DNA of 64,000 bases from contig NZ_JAKSYJ010000119.1 in the NCBI RefSeq assembly GCF_022829365.1, forward strand, positions 1 to 64,000, read 5' to 3'. Source of the DNA: Methylobacterium sp. J-077. Its GTDB lineage: Bacteria; Pseudomonadota; Alphaproteobacteria; Rhizobiales; Beijerinckiaceae. Positions 24,149-34,277 of this stretch are shown here, in pieces. Under the pieces are notes generated by a model, which was not told the DNA's origin, did no database searches, and saw only the letters and a list, made by a program, of their open reading frames with translations. Numbering within the stretch: the stretch's first letter is position 1; each line of letters begins with the position of its first letter. The translations under genes and the position numbers were made by a program.

Positions 24149-24727
24149 ATGCCCGATATCCGCCAAGCCAAGATCCTGATCCTCGCCACCGACGGTTTCG
24201 AGGAGACCGAACTGACCGTGCCGCAGGCGAAGCTCGCCGAGGCCGGCGCCACCGTGACCGTCGCCGCCCCGCAATCGCGCCAGAGCAAGGGCACGATCCG
24301 CGGCTGGGACAAGACCGACTGGGGCAAGGAGGTCGCGGTCGACATCGATCTCGACCGGGTCGATCCCGCGGCCTACGACGCCCTGGTCCTGCCGGGCGGC
24401 CAGATCAACCCGGACAAGCTCCGGCTCGAGCCGAAGGCCCTCGACGTGATCAAGAGCTTCCTGACCTCCGGCAAGGTCGTGGCCGCGATCTGCCATGCGC
24501 CCTGGCTGCTGATCGAGGCCGGCGCGGCCAAGGGCCGCGACCTGACCTCGTTCGCCTCGATCCGCACCGACGTGATCAATGCCGGCGGCCGCTGGCACGA
24601 CAAGGAGGTGGTGACCGATCAGGGGATCGTCACCAGCCGGAGCCCCGAGGACCTCGACGCCTTCTGCGCCAAGATCGTCGAGGAAGTGCAGGAGGGCGGC
24701 CACGGCAGCCGTCAGCTCGCCGCCTAA
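24149..24727 (+). CDS. DJ-1/PfpI-family protein, type 1 glutamine amidotransferase-like
   Basis: This 192-residue protein has the PfpI/YhbO fold. ILATDGFEETELTVPQAKL carries the conserved Glu, LVLPGGQINPDKLR the oxyanion loop, and VVAAICHAPWLLIEAG the nucleophile elbow with Cys followed by His. RSPEDLDAFCAKIVEE ends the domain. Members act as proteases, glyoxalase III or deglycases against methylglyoxal damage; the exact activity is not fixed here. AAGGAGG precedes the start. Confidence 0.9.
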   Translation: MPDIRQAKILILATDGFEETELTVPQAKLAEAGATVTVAAPQSRQSKGTIRGWDKTDWGKEVAVDIDLDRVDPAAYDALVLPGGQINPDKLRLEPKALDVIKSFLTSGKVVAAICHAPWLLIEAGAAKGRDLTSFASIRTDVINAGGRWHDKEVVTDQGIVTSRSPEDLDAFCAKIVEEVQEGGHGSRQLAA

Positions 24728-24755
24728 GGATTCGCGCGGCTGACGGCGATCACCG

Positions 24756-26414
24756 TCAGCCGCGCGCGCCGTCGCCGGTGACTTCGAGCACCGCGCAGGA
24801 CCGGATCGAGCGGCCGTACTCGTCCGTCCCCTCCACGGAGACCCGGTGGGCGCCGGGCGCCAGATCGTCGGGCAGACGCGCGGTCCAGATATGGGTCGAG
24901 GGCGTCGCCTGGACCCAGCTCTTCTTGGTCTCGGGATAGCGCGCATAGAGTTCGGTGACGAACGGGTCGAGCCGCCGAGTCCGAACCATCGGCTCCGGCG
25001 CCCGGTCGCCGATCCGGACCGTCAGGGTCGTGCGCGGGCCGCCGTCGAACACGTTGACCACGAGGTTGGTCGAGGCCAGCGCGTCCTGCGGGACCGGCGG
25101 CCGCAGCGCCTGCATCGGGTGACTCGTCCGCACGACCTCGGGGGCTGCCGGGCGCAACTCGCTCTCGAAGGCGATGCGCATGGTCGCGTCCGGCTCGCCC
25201 TGCGCCGGGACGAAGCGGGTGGTGTAGGCGGTGCCGCGGATCGACAGCACGTGGAAGCCGTTCGGGGTGCCGTCACGGCTGTCGGCCGAGGGGATGCCGG
25301 TGCGCGTATCCGGCCCGCTCCACCACGAGCCCGACACGGCGGTCATGACGTGGTGGTGGTGCCCGTCCGCCGGGTAGTGATGCTCGGTGGTGTGGGTGTG
25401 CCCGGCCAGGCTCAGCACATTGCGCCCCGCCAGCACGTCGAGGAGCGCCGCCCGGTCGATCGTCGCGCTGCGCGGATCGTCGCCGGTATCGGTGACGAGC
25501 GGGATGTGGGTCGCCAGCACGATCAGGTCGTCGGGCGGGATCTCGGCCAGGAGGTTCTTCAGGAAGGCCAGAGTCCGCTCGCCGATATGGCCGCGATAGG
25601 TGTTGGCCCCCACGGGCACCGGCGGCCCCATCCATTCGACGTTGTCGAGCATCACGAACAGCGCCCGCCCGTGCCGGAACGCGTAGGTCGGCGCACCGAA
25701 CACCCGCTTCCAGGTCTCGCGGCTGTAGCGCGCGTCCGGGGCCTGCATGTTCAGGTCGTGGTTGCCCGGCAGGCTGTACCAGGGCAGCCCGATCCGCCCG
25801 ACGATGCGGTTGGAGCGGCCGTAGAGCGAGAGATCGTCGAACAGCACGTCGCCGGTGGTCAGGCCGAAGGCCGCCGGGATCGCCATCGCCCGGGCGACCG
25901 CGGTGTCGCGCACGTGGTCGAGCTCGAACCGGCTCTCGGGCTGCGGGTCGGTGAACAGGATCGCGTCGAAATCCGCCGGCTCGTCGACCCGGGTGAGGGT
26001 GAAATCGATCGAGGCCGGCAGCGGGCCGGTGGGCGGAAGGCCCTTGTAGCGCAGGCCGACATCGGCAGGCGTGCCGCCGGGCTGGTGGATGTAGGAGTGG
26101 CGGGGGACGTTGTGGGCGTCCCGCGGCAGGGCGTAGCCCGGCGGCTTGATCACGAAGACCGCGCCGTCCCCGGGCAGCGGCAGGCGGTAGCGGCCCTGTC
26201 CGTCCGTGCGTGCGACCTCGCGGCCGTTGGAGACCAGCACGCCGGACAGCGGCGCGCGGTCGGCCCCCGCTGCACCGGCGGCGTAGACGATGCCCGTGGC
26301 TTCCCCCGATTCCTGCGCCCCGGCGCGGCCGGCCAAGAGGGAGAGGGCGGCGGCACCGGCCACGGTCTCCCGGCGGGTGAGGCGTCCGGAGGCTGGGATC
26401 GAATCGCGCGTCAT
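24756..26414 (-). CDS. Tat-exported calcineurin-like phosphoesterase, three-domain
   Basis: This 552-residue protein opens with a twin-arginine signal (RLTRRETVAGAAALSLLAG) and should fold before export. An N-terminal beta-sandwich (about 40-130, AGADRAPLSGVLVSNGREVA) precedes the phosphoesterase core. Core motifs are ILFTDPQPE, LTTGDVLFDDL, SLPGNHDLN, ATHIPLVTD and LAGHTHTTEHH. A C-terminal beta domain (about 400-550) follows. This matches proteins annotated as calcineurin-like phosphoesterases with N- and C-terminal domains. The substrate is unknown; a periplasmic phosphodiester is likely. GGAG lies before ATG 26414. Confidence 0.88.
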   Translation of the reverse strand: MTRDSIPASGRLTRRETVAGAAALSLLAGRAGAQESGEATGIVYAAGAAGADRAPLSGVLVSNGREVARTDGQGRYRLPLPGDGAVFVIKPPGYALPRDAHNVPRHSYIHQPGGTPADVGLRYKGLPPTGPLPASIDFTLTRVDEPADFDAILFTDPQPESRFELDHVRDTAVARAMAIPAAFGLTTGDVLFDDLSLYGRSNRIVGRIGLPWYSLPGNHDLNMQAPDARYSRETWKRVFGAPTYAFRHGRALFVMLDNVEWMGPPVPVGANTYRGHIGERTLAFLKNLLAEIPPDDLIVLATHIPLVTDTGDDPRSATIDRAALLDVLAGRNVLSLAGHTHTTEHHYPADGHHHHVMTAVSGSWWSGPDTRTGIPSADSRDGTPNGFHVLSIRGTAYTTRFVPAQGEPDATMRIAFESELRPAAPEVVRTSHPMQALRPPVPQDALASTNLVVNVFDGGPRTTLTVRIGDRAPEPMVRTRRLDPFVTELYARYPETKKSWVQATPSTHIWTARLPDDLAPGAHRVSVEGTDEYGRSIRSCAVLEVTGDGARG

Positions 26415-26490
26415 CGGGGGCTCCTGCTCGGCGGCAAAGGCCAAGCAGAGGCGTTTGACCGCCCGATGACAAATCTGCCCCCGAAACGCG

Positions 26491-26524
26491 CGAGGCCCGC
26501 ACCCCGGGTGGGGTGCGGGCCTCG
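26491..26524 (-). terminator. Hairpin terminator after L,D-transpeptidase gene
   Basis: CGAGGCCCGCACCCC and GGGGTGCGGGCCTCG form a perfect 15-bp stem with a GGGT loop. It lies just beyond the stop of the gene at 26556-27854. Only a short T stretch follows on the minus strand. Confidence 0.8.
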
Positions 26525-26555
26525 TAGGAAACCGCAGGCGCGAAGCGCGGCGGCC

Positions 26556-27854
26556 TTACTCTTCGTCGCCGGGCTCGAAGGTCTGGGGCAGCGGCTCGGC
26601 GCTGGCGACCGGGGTCGGCCCCCCGATGGTCGAGGGCACGTTCACGCCGTCGCGCTTGTAGATGTCGTCGCGGAACTGCACGAGGCCGTCCGGGGTCGCC
26701 CAGGCGGTGATGTAGGTCCAGTAGACCGGAACGGGCTGGGCGATGTTGGCGTCGACGCGCTTGCCGCTCTCGATCGCCTGCTCGACCTGCTCGCGGCCCC
26801 AGCCGGGCGTGTCCTTCAGGAGCCAGGTGATGTACTCGCGCACGTTCTGCACGCGCACGCAGCCCGAGGAGATGAAGCGGAAATCGTCGCCGAACACGCC
26901 CTTGGTGTTCGTGTCGTGCATGAACACGCCGTAGGGGTTCGGGATGTTGATGCGGACGATACCCATCGAATTGAAGTCGGCGCCCGATTCCTGCCGGTAG
27001 GTGAAGCGCGTGCCCTCGTCCGAATTCCAGTTGATCGAGCGCGGCGAGACCTCGCCGTTGCCCGACAGGATGTGGATCTTGTTGTCGGTGAGGTAGTTCG
27101 GGTCCTTCTGCATCTTCGGGATCAGGTCCTTCTTCACGATGGAAGCCGGAACCGTCCAGGTCGGGTTGAAATTGATCTGCGTCGCCTTGGTGTTCATGAT
27201 CGGCGACTGGCGGTCGATCTTGCCGACGCCGGCGGCGTGCAGCGTGACGACCTGGCCGTTCTCCACGGTCTCCACCAGGGCGGCCGGGATGTTCATGATC
27301 ACGAAGCGCCGGCCGAGATCGCCGGCATAGGAGCGCAGACGGACCACGTTGATCTCGAGCTGATGCAGCCGCACCTCGGCGGGGACGTTCATCGCCTGCT
27401 GGGTTGCGAGGCTCATCGCGCCGGTCTGGCTGAGGCCGTGGCGGGCCTGGAACCGCTTCACGCCGGCCGCGACGTAGGAATCGTACACGCCCGAGCCGCC
27501 GGCGGCGGGATCGAGATCGCCGGTGACGATCAGGCGCTGACGCACCGCGGCCACCGCCGGGCCCTTCGCGCCGACGCGCAGGCGCTCGGCGCCGGAGACC
27601 TGCCGCCAGCCGCCGCGGGCGACGATATCCTTGTAGCGCTCGAGCATCTGCTCGGTCGCCGAAACGGTCTGGGGCGACAGGATCGGCACGGTCTCGCGCT
27701 GCACCTGCATGCCGGCGGGCGAGGCGTAGTCCTGCGCCCACTCGGCCTGGGCGTAGTTGCCCTGGTCCCGGGCCTCGGCGGCGCCGAGGCCGAGCGTGCC
27801 GAGCGCGGCGACGCTCAGGATGGCGGTGAACCGGTTTGTTGCCTTGGTGCGCAT
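26556..27854 (-). CDS. L,D-transpeptidase (YcbB/LdtD type)
   Basis: This 432-residue exported cell-wall enzyme makes 3-3 peptidoglycan cross-links or attaches proteins to peptidoglycan. A signal peptide (RFTAILSVAALGTLGLGAA) is followed by a peptidoglycan-binding domain (about 90-155; AVAAVRQRLIVTGDLDPAAG, VKRFQARHGLSQTG). The YkuD catalytic domain follows (about 180-350). Its active-site block is MHDTNTKGVF ... FRFISSGCVRVQNV, with the nucleophile Cys in SSGCVRV and the conserved His in HDT. The insertion between them is short for a YcbB enzyme. The C-terminus is acidic and Pro-rich. Such enzymes are prominent in polar-growing Hyphomicrobiales. Confidence 0.93.
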   Translation of the reverse strand: MRTKATNRFTAILSVAALGTLGLGAAEARDQGNYAQAEWAQDYASPAGMQVQRETVPILSPQTVSATEQMLERYKDIVARGGWRQVSGAERLRVGAKGPAVAAVRQRLIVTGDLDPAAGGSGVYDSYVAAGVKRFQARHGLSQTGAMSLATQQAMNVPAEVRLHQLEINVVRLRSYAGDLGRRFVIMNIPAALVETVENGQVVTLHAAGVGKIDRQSPIMNTKATQINFNPTWTVPASIVKKDLIPKMQKDPNYLTDNKIHILSGNGEVSPRSINWNSDEGTRFTYRQESGADFNSMGIVRINIPNPYGVFMHDTNTKGVFGDDFRFISSGCVRVQNVREYITWLLKDTPGWGREQVEQAIESGKRVDANIAQPVPVYWTYITAWATPDGLVQFRDDIYKRDGVNVPSTIGGPTPVASAEPLPQTFEPGDEE

Positions 27855-28137
27855 CAGTCGCTGGCTCTTGTCCGGAGTTCGTCAGATCATGGCGAGAGCG
27901 GGTTTACTCGGTCGCCACCGTGTCGGGATGGGCTTAAGACTCCCTATCGAAGGGGCCGGATTGTGGCATCGGCGTGCGGCAACGCACTTCGCGTTCGCGT
28001 GCGGCACGGCGACGACTGTCACCAGCCAGCCGGTGTGGCAGAGATGCCACCGCCGGGCCGGCCGCACCGGGATCCGCCGGCCCGTGCGTCACGCCGTTGA
28101 GGTCCCTCGCCCACGCAGAAGAATTCAGGACGGACGC

Positions 28138-28629
28138 ATGCCGATGAAGATGTTGTGCGCGGCCCTTCTCGGCCTCGGCCTGTTCGCCGGCGCGGCGCAG
28201 GCGGACCCGGTCAAGGCCGGTGATCTCACGATCGAGACGCCCTGGCTGCGGGCCACGCCGAACGGCGCCAAGGTCGCGGGCGGCTACGTGACGATCGTCA
28301 ACACCGGCTCCGCCCCGGACACGCTGACGGGTGCCATGGTGCCGTTCGCCAAGTCGGGCGAGATCCATTCCATGTCGATGGACGGCGGCGTGATGAAGAT
28401 GGCCCCGGTTCCCAGTGGCCTGACGATCAAGCCGGGCGAGACCGTCGAGCTGAAGCCCGGCGGCTATCACCTGATGTTCGAGGGTCTTTCCGGCGCTCCG
28501 AAGGCTGGCGAGACCGTGTCCGGCACGCTGACCTTCCAGCGCGCCGGCACCGTGCCGGTCACGTTCTCGGTAGCGCCGGTCGGCGCGAGCGCACCGGGCG
28601 GTGGTCACCAGCATCAGCACCAGCATTAG
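28138..28629 (+). CDS. Periplasmic copper chaperone PCu(A)C family
   Basis: This 163-residue protein has a signal peptide (MKMLCAALLGLGLFAGAAQA) and the PCuAC fold used to deliver Cu(I) to cytochrome oxidase. The ligand pattern H-x(n)-M-x(n)-H-x-M is visible as IHSMSMDGGVMKM and, about 30 residues later, GGYHLMFEGL. ETPWLRATPNGAKVAGGYV is the family opening. The C-terminal tail GGGHQHQHQH adds a likely extra metal-binding site. ATG 28138 lies near GGACGGAC; another ATG is two codons in. It is divergent from the L,D-transpeptidase. Confidence 0.92.
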   Translation: MPMKMLCAALLGLGLFAGAAQADPVKAGDLTIETPWLRATPNGAKVAGGYVTIVNTGSAPDTLTGAMVPFAKSGEIHSMSMDGGVMKMAPVPSGLTIKPGETVELKPGGYHLMFEGLSGAPKAGETVSGTLTFQRAGTVPVTFSVAPVGASAPGGGHQHQHQH

Positions 28630-28839
28630 CCCCGGGCCCGGCTCGTAGATCCGCCGGATCCACACGTTGCGCGTGTCTCGAGAGGGGCCGCGCAACTGGC
28701 TTTCGCGCGCAAGAACCCGGCCGTTCAGCGCACGATGGACTTGGCCGGGGGCAATTCTAAGCCCGACCGAAGGCAGCGCGTATTCGCCTGTGTCCAGTTC
28801 TCCTTTCGATTGCTTGCACACGACGACGGCCGCCATATC

Positions 28840-28869
28840 TTAACCATCGGCCGGCTCGTTAAGGTTAAG
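28840..28869 (+). promoter_or_regulatory. CtrA-like half sites upstream of rcdA
   Basis: TTAACCAT at 28840-28847 matches the CtrA half-site, and TTAAGGTTAAG at 28859-28869 contains the same motif inverted (CTTAACC on the minus strand). They lie about 120-150 bases before the rcdA start in an otherwise gene-free gap of 360 bases. No full TTAA-N7-TTAA box is present. Confidence 0.45.
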
Positions 28870-28989
28870 AAAGATCTAACCCTGATGCTGCCGCGGTTCG
28901 GCGCTAGGATTGCTGCGTCGCCCGGGAGCCATGGCCGGAATGTCCCGGTCCGGGACGGCTTGGCCCGTCGGCGGCACAGGAGAAGCAGC

Positions 28990-29520
28990 ATGAACGGCTT
29001 CGATGTCACGTTCCGGGACGATCGGGACTGGGTCGATTTCGGCAAGACCTACGTCAATTCCGAGGCGTTCAAGACGCTGTTCCGCGACGGCATGCTGCTC
29101 GTCGAAGAAACGGCGGCCTACCTCGATGGCGAGGGCCGGGACGAGTCGCGCCTGGTCTCGCGCGACGCCACGCTGAGCTACGCCGCCGAGAGCATGCGCC
29201 TCACCACGCTGCTGATGCAGATCGCGTCCTGGCTGCTGGTGCAGCGCGCGGTCGCCGAGGGCGAGATGACCCCGGCGGAAGCGCTTCAGGAGAAGCACCG
29301 GGTCAAGCTCGGCAGCTCCGAGCCGCCGAAACAGACGGACTTCTCCCTGCTGCCGGTGCGGCTCCAGCAGCTGATCCTGCGGGCGCGTCGCCTGCACGCC
29401 CGCATCCTGCATCTGGATTCGCTAATCACCGACGACCGGCCGACACCGATGCCGGTGGAAAGCCCGGTGGCGGCCCAGCACGGGCTGCTGCGGATGGCGT
29501 TCCGGTTCCGTGAGGGGTGA
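28990..29520 (+). CDS. rcdA: RcdA-like regulator of CtrA degradation (DUF1465)
   Basis: This 176-residue protein matches the RcdA/DUF1465 family, an adaptor that helps the ClpXP protease degrade the cell-cycle regulator CtrA with CpdR and PopA in Caulobacter. Hallmarks are FGKTYVNSEAFKTLFRDGM, LVEETAAYLDGEGRDES, YAAESMRLTTLLMQIASWL and RAVAEGEMTPAEA. It should be an all-helical cytoplasmic dimer. AGGAG lies before ATG 28990. CtrA-like half sites upstream hint at feedback. Family assignment is firm; the role in this organism is inferred. Confidence 0.9.
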   Translation: MNGFDVTFRDDRDWVDFGKTYVNSEAFKTLFRDGMLLVEETAAYLDGEGRDESRLVSRDATLSYAAESMRLTTLLMQIASWLLVQRAVAEGEMTPAEALQEKHRVKLGSSEPPKQTDFSLLPVRLQQLILRARRLHARILHLDSLITDDRPTPMPVESPVAAQHGLLRMAFRFREG

Positions 29521-29571
29521 GGGAAGCCGCGCGGTCGGAGGACGAAGCTTCGACCCGCGCGGCGCAGGCCT

Positions 29572-30351
29572 TCAAAAGGCCGGCAATTCTCCGGGGCGCC
29601 TCTCAATGATGTAGGCCCGGATCGTGTCGTTCTGATAGGCGCGGACGAGCTTGGGCACCCAGGGGGCGTTCTTGTCCGTCTCCCGCACCGCGATGAAGTT
29701 GTTGTACGGATTGTTGACCGACGACTCGATCGCGATGGAATCCTTGCCCGGCTTCAGGCCGGCTTCGACGGCGTAGTTCGTGTTGATCACCGCAGCGTCG
29801 AGATCGTCGAGGCTGCGCGGCAGCTGGGCCGCGTCGATTTCGCGGAACTGAAGCTTTTTCGGATTGGCGGTCACGTCGAGCACGGAGGGCAGGATGCCGA
29901 CGCCGTCCTTCAGCGTGATCAGCTTCTGCGCCTGCAGCAGCAGCAGGGCCCGGCCGCCGTTGGACGGATCGTTCGGGATGCCGATCGACGCCCCGGTCTT
30001 CAGGTCTCCGATCGCCTTCACCTTGCGGGAATAGAGGCCGATCGGCGAGACGATCGTGTCGCCGACGGGCACGATCCTGTAGCCCTTGGACTGGATCTGG
30101 TTCTCCAGGAAAGGCTTGTGCTGGAAGGCGTTGGCCTGAAGGTCCCCGGCATCGAGGGCGGCGTTCGGCAGCAGGTAGTCGGAGAACACGACCAGGTCGA
30201 GGTCGAGCCCGTCCTTGGCGGCGATGGCCTTCACCTTCGCCCAGACGTCCTCGGAATCGCTGAAGATGCCGACCTTGATCCTGTCGCCGGCGAAGGCCGG
30301 AGCGGCGAAGGTCAGCAGGATGGCGAGGGCGGACAACAGCCAGCGTTTCAT
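29572..30351 (-). CDS. metQ: MetQ/NlpA-family methionine-binding protein
   Basis: This 259-residue periplasmic substrate-binding protein belongs to the NlpA/MetQ family, which feeds D/L-methionine to the MetNI ABC transporter. Motifs are KVGIFSDSEDVWAKVKAIA, DLVVFSDYLLPNAALDAGD, NAFQHKPFLENQ, GASIGIPNDPSNGGRALLL and INTNYAVEAGL. The signal peptide (MKRWLLSALAILLTFAAP, AFAG) has no lipobox cysteine, so unlike classical MetQ it is likely a soluble periplasmic protein. No metN or metI is adjacent. A different amine or amino acid ligand is possible. Confidence 0.88.
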   Translation of the reverse strand: MKRWLLSALAILLTFAAPAFAGDRIKVGIFSDSEDVWAKVKAIAAKDGLDLDLVVFSDYLLPNAALDAGDLQANAFQHKPFLENQIQSKGYRIVPVGDTIVSPIGLYSRKVKAIGDLKTGASIGIPNDPSNGGRALLLLQAQKLITLKDGVGILPSVLDVTANPKKLQFREIDAAQLPRSLDDLDAAVINTNYAVEAGLKPGKDSIAIESSVNNPYNNFIAVRETDKNAPWVPKLVRAYQNDTIRAYIIERRPGELPAF

Positions 30352-30722
30352 GGACAAGGACCCCGAAAACGACGCTCGCAGCCTTCGAGCGCATAAGATG
30401 GTTTTTGGTTATTCGCTTGCTGAACGACGATCCCGCGGGAAACAACACCAGCCGCCAGATCTTCCTAAGACCACGATAGCTGAAGAGCGTTTGCCGGCCG
30501 GATCATCGACAGCACCGGACAATACGACAGCTTGGCTGGGCTGGAAAAGAGGCCGCGTAGATCAACTCTTTTGGGCCGAGAACTCAGAAGCCGCCTCGAC
30601 AGAAGAAAAATTTACTCGACAGCCGAGGCTAGAGATAGAAATTGTCAGGTCGGCAAAAAATTTGCGACGCAATTCCGCCGAAAAATCACCGGCGCGTGCG
30701 CCGAAGTGCGGAGCCCACAAAA
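30352..30722. other. AT-richer intergenic region between metQ and rpmE terminator
   Basis: About 370 bases without a supported gene, locally AT-rich (especially 30580-30680). It should hold the metQ promoter and leader. I looked for a SAM-responsive leader and did not find a conserved core. Open frames here are short and have no domain content. Confidence 0.5.
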
Positions 30723-30758
30723 GGAAACGGGCGGCCCCGCGAGGGACCGCCCGTTTCC
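30723..30758 (-). terminator. Rho-independent terminator of rpmE
   Basis: GGAAACGGGCGG and CCGCCCGTTTCC pair perfectly around a 12-base loop, followed on the minus strand by CCTTTTGTG. It lies 28 bases after the rpmE stop. Confidence 0.88.
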
Positions 30759-30786
30759 GATTCGCGTCGGCGCGATCCGCGAGGGA

Positions 30787-31035
30787 TCAGCGCTTGCCGA
30801 GGTTGCCGAACCGCGAGTTGAAGCGCGAGACGCGGCCGGCGCGATCGAGCATCTTCTGCTCGCCGCCGGTCCAGGCCGGATGGGTGAGCGGATCGATGTC
30901 GAGGTTGAGGGTGTCGCCCACCTTGCCGTAGGTCGAACGGGTCCGGTACTCGGTGCCGTCCGTCATCACGACCTTGATGAAGTGGTAGTCGGGGTGCTCG
31001 GTCCCCTTGGCCTTTGCGGCCGCGTCCTTCGCCAT
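30787..31035 (-). CDS. rpmE: 50S ribosomal protein L31 (bL31)
   Basis: This 82-residue ribosomal protein is recognised by [20 protein letters not shown] and [19 protein letters not shown], ending in RFNSRFGN. It lacks the CxxC zinc pair, so it is the C-minus, zinc-independent form usual in alphaproteobacteria. The start [15 protein letters not shown] adds a short basic extension common in Methylobacterium-like L31. It is monocistronic, with its own terminator, and divergent from the ABC exporter gene. Confidence 0.95.
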   Translation of the reverse strand: MAKDAAAKAKGTEHPDYHFIKVVMTDGTEYRTRSTYGKVGDTLNLDIDPLTHPAWTGGEQKMLDRAGRVSRFNSRFGNLGKR

Positions 31036-31277
31036 GACCTGTCGTTCCTGTTCTGGCACGCCGGCGGGGAGCGCAGGAGGCGCCGCCCGGCCCGGAATGC
31101 GGAAGGTGTCACCGGTTGCACCGAACCGTAGGTTCGTGGCAACGGCACGTCCAAGCCGACCGTGGTGGCGGCCCGCGGCCATTGAACACGCGCAATCGGA
31201 TGAGGGGCGGCGTATATCGCAGCCTCTCTCCGGGAACAAGCGCCATGGACCGGATGGGAAGAGACGCGTGAGGCGTG

Positions 31278-33122
<1,845 letters not shown>

Positions 33123-33217
33123 TTTTGGGACTTGGCCTCGCAGGGTTCGGGGACGGAAGGCGCCTGTCCGTCGCCCGGGGCCGGGACAGGACCGAGAACG
33201 CGGTGTAAAGACCCGCG

Positions 33218-34249
33218 ATGACCCGTCTCGATCTCGCCCGCTTCCCCCGCCTGCCGTTCCTCGCGCTGCCGACCCCGATCGAGCCCCTGGACGGGCTGAT
33301 GCGGCATCTCGGCGCGGCCCTCAACGGCGTGCGGATCTTCGTGAAACGGGACGATCTCGCCGGGATCGGGCTCGGCGGCAACAAGCTGCGCAAGCTCGAA
33401 TACCTGCTCGGCGCCGCCAGGGCCGAAGGTGCCGACACGGCGATCACCGTGGGCGCGATCCAGTCGAACCATGCCAGGCTCACCGCTGCGGCGTCGGCGC
33501 AGGCGGGGCTGGCCTGCGAGCTGTTCCTCACCCGCAGCGTGCCGCGCCAGGACCCGGATTATACCGGGAACGGCAACCGCCTGCTCGACGACGTCTTTGG
33601 CGCCCTTGTCCACGAGCTGCCGGGCGACGCCGATTCCCTGGCGGCCGCGGAGACCCGGGCGGCCGAGCTGAAGGCGGAAGGCCGCCGCGCCTACGTCTTC
33701 CCCTCCGGCGGATCGAGCCCGACCGGCTGCCTCGGCTACGCCAATGCCGCCTCCGAGATCCTCGCGCAGGCGGACGCGATGGGCCTCACCTTCGCACAGA
33801 TCATCACCGCCAACGGTAGCGCCGGCACCCATGCGGGCCTCGTGGCCGGCCTCGCCGCGATGGGCCGCGACCCGGTGCTGGCGAGATCCTTCGCGGTGCT
33901 CGCGGACGAAGACCGCGCCCGGGCCGAGGTGCTGGAGAAGGCCAACGCCACCCTGGCCCTGATCAGTGCGGAGCGGCGCGTATCGCCGCAGGACATCAAC
34001 CTCGAAGGGCGCCATCGCGGCCCCGGCTACGGCATCCCCACGGAGGGCATGCTGGAGGCGGTCCGGCTGATGGCGCGGACCGAGGGCAAGCTACTCGACC
34101 CGGTCTACAGCGGCAAGGCCTTCGCGGGCCTGCTGCACGATGTGCGTGCCGGGCTCTACCCGGCGGGTTCGTCGGTGCTGTTCCTGATGACCGGCGGCAC
34201 CCCCGGGATCTTCGCCTACAAGGACACGCTGACCGGGCGCGGGGCCTGA
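33218..34249 (+). CDS. D-cysteine desulfhydrase / ACC deaminase-family PLP enzyme
   Basis: This 343-residue fold-type II PLP enzyme has FVKRDDLAGIGLGGNKLRKLE containing the PLP lysine (GGNKLRKLEYL), ITVGAIQSNHARLTAAASAQ, the phosphate-binding loop ITANGSAGTHAGLVAG and FLMTGGTPGIFAY at the end. The family includes D-cysteine desulfhydrase (DcyD), releasing pyruvate, sulfide and ammonia, and 1-aminocyclopropane-1-carboxylate deaminase. DcyD-type activity is favoured by overall pattern. Plant-associated Methylobacterium often carry true ACC deaminase, so assay is needed to decide. Confidence 0.85.
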   Translation: MTRLDLARFPRLPFLALPTPIEPLDGLMRHLGAALNGVRIFVKRDDLAGIGLGGNKLRKLEYLLGAARAEGADTAITVGAIQSNHARLTAAASAQAGLACELFLTRSVPRQDPDYTGNGNRLLDDVFGALVHELPGDADSLAAAETRAAELKAEGRRAYVFPSGGSSPTGCLGYANAASEILAQADAMGLTFAQIITANGSAGTHAGLVAGLAAMGRDPVLARSFAVLADEDRARAEVLEKANATLALISAERRVSPQDINLEGRHRGPGYGIPTEGMLEAVRLMARTEGKLLDPVYSGKAFAGLLHDVRAGLYPAGSSVLFLMTGGTPGIFAYKDTLTGRGA

Positions 34250-34277
34250 GACGCCACCCGCGGCTTCGAAAGCGGTC

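Noticed and set aside
24846-28100. Very long rightward open frame (over 1,000 codons)
   Set aside because: It is the antisense shadow of the phosphoesterase and L,D-transpeptidase genes, has Arg/Gly/His-rich non-protein composition, and matches no domain.
30352-30480. Possible SAM riboswitch in front of metQ
   Set aside because: The leader has CGTGGT and some hairpins, but I could not find the conserved SAM-II or SAM/SAH core and pairing.
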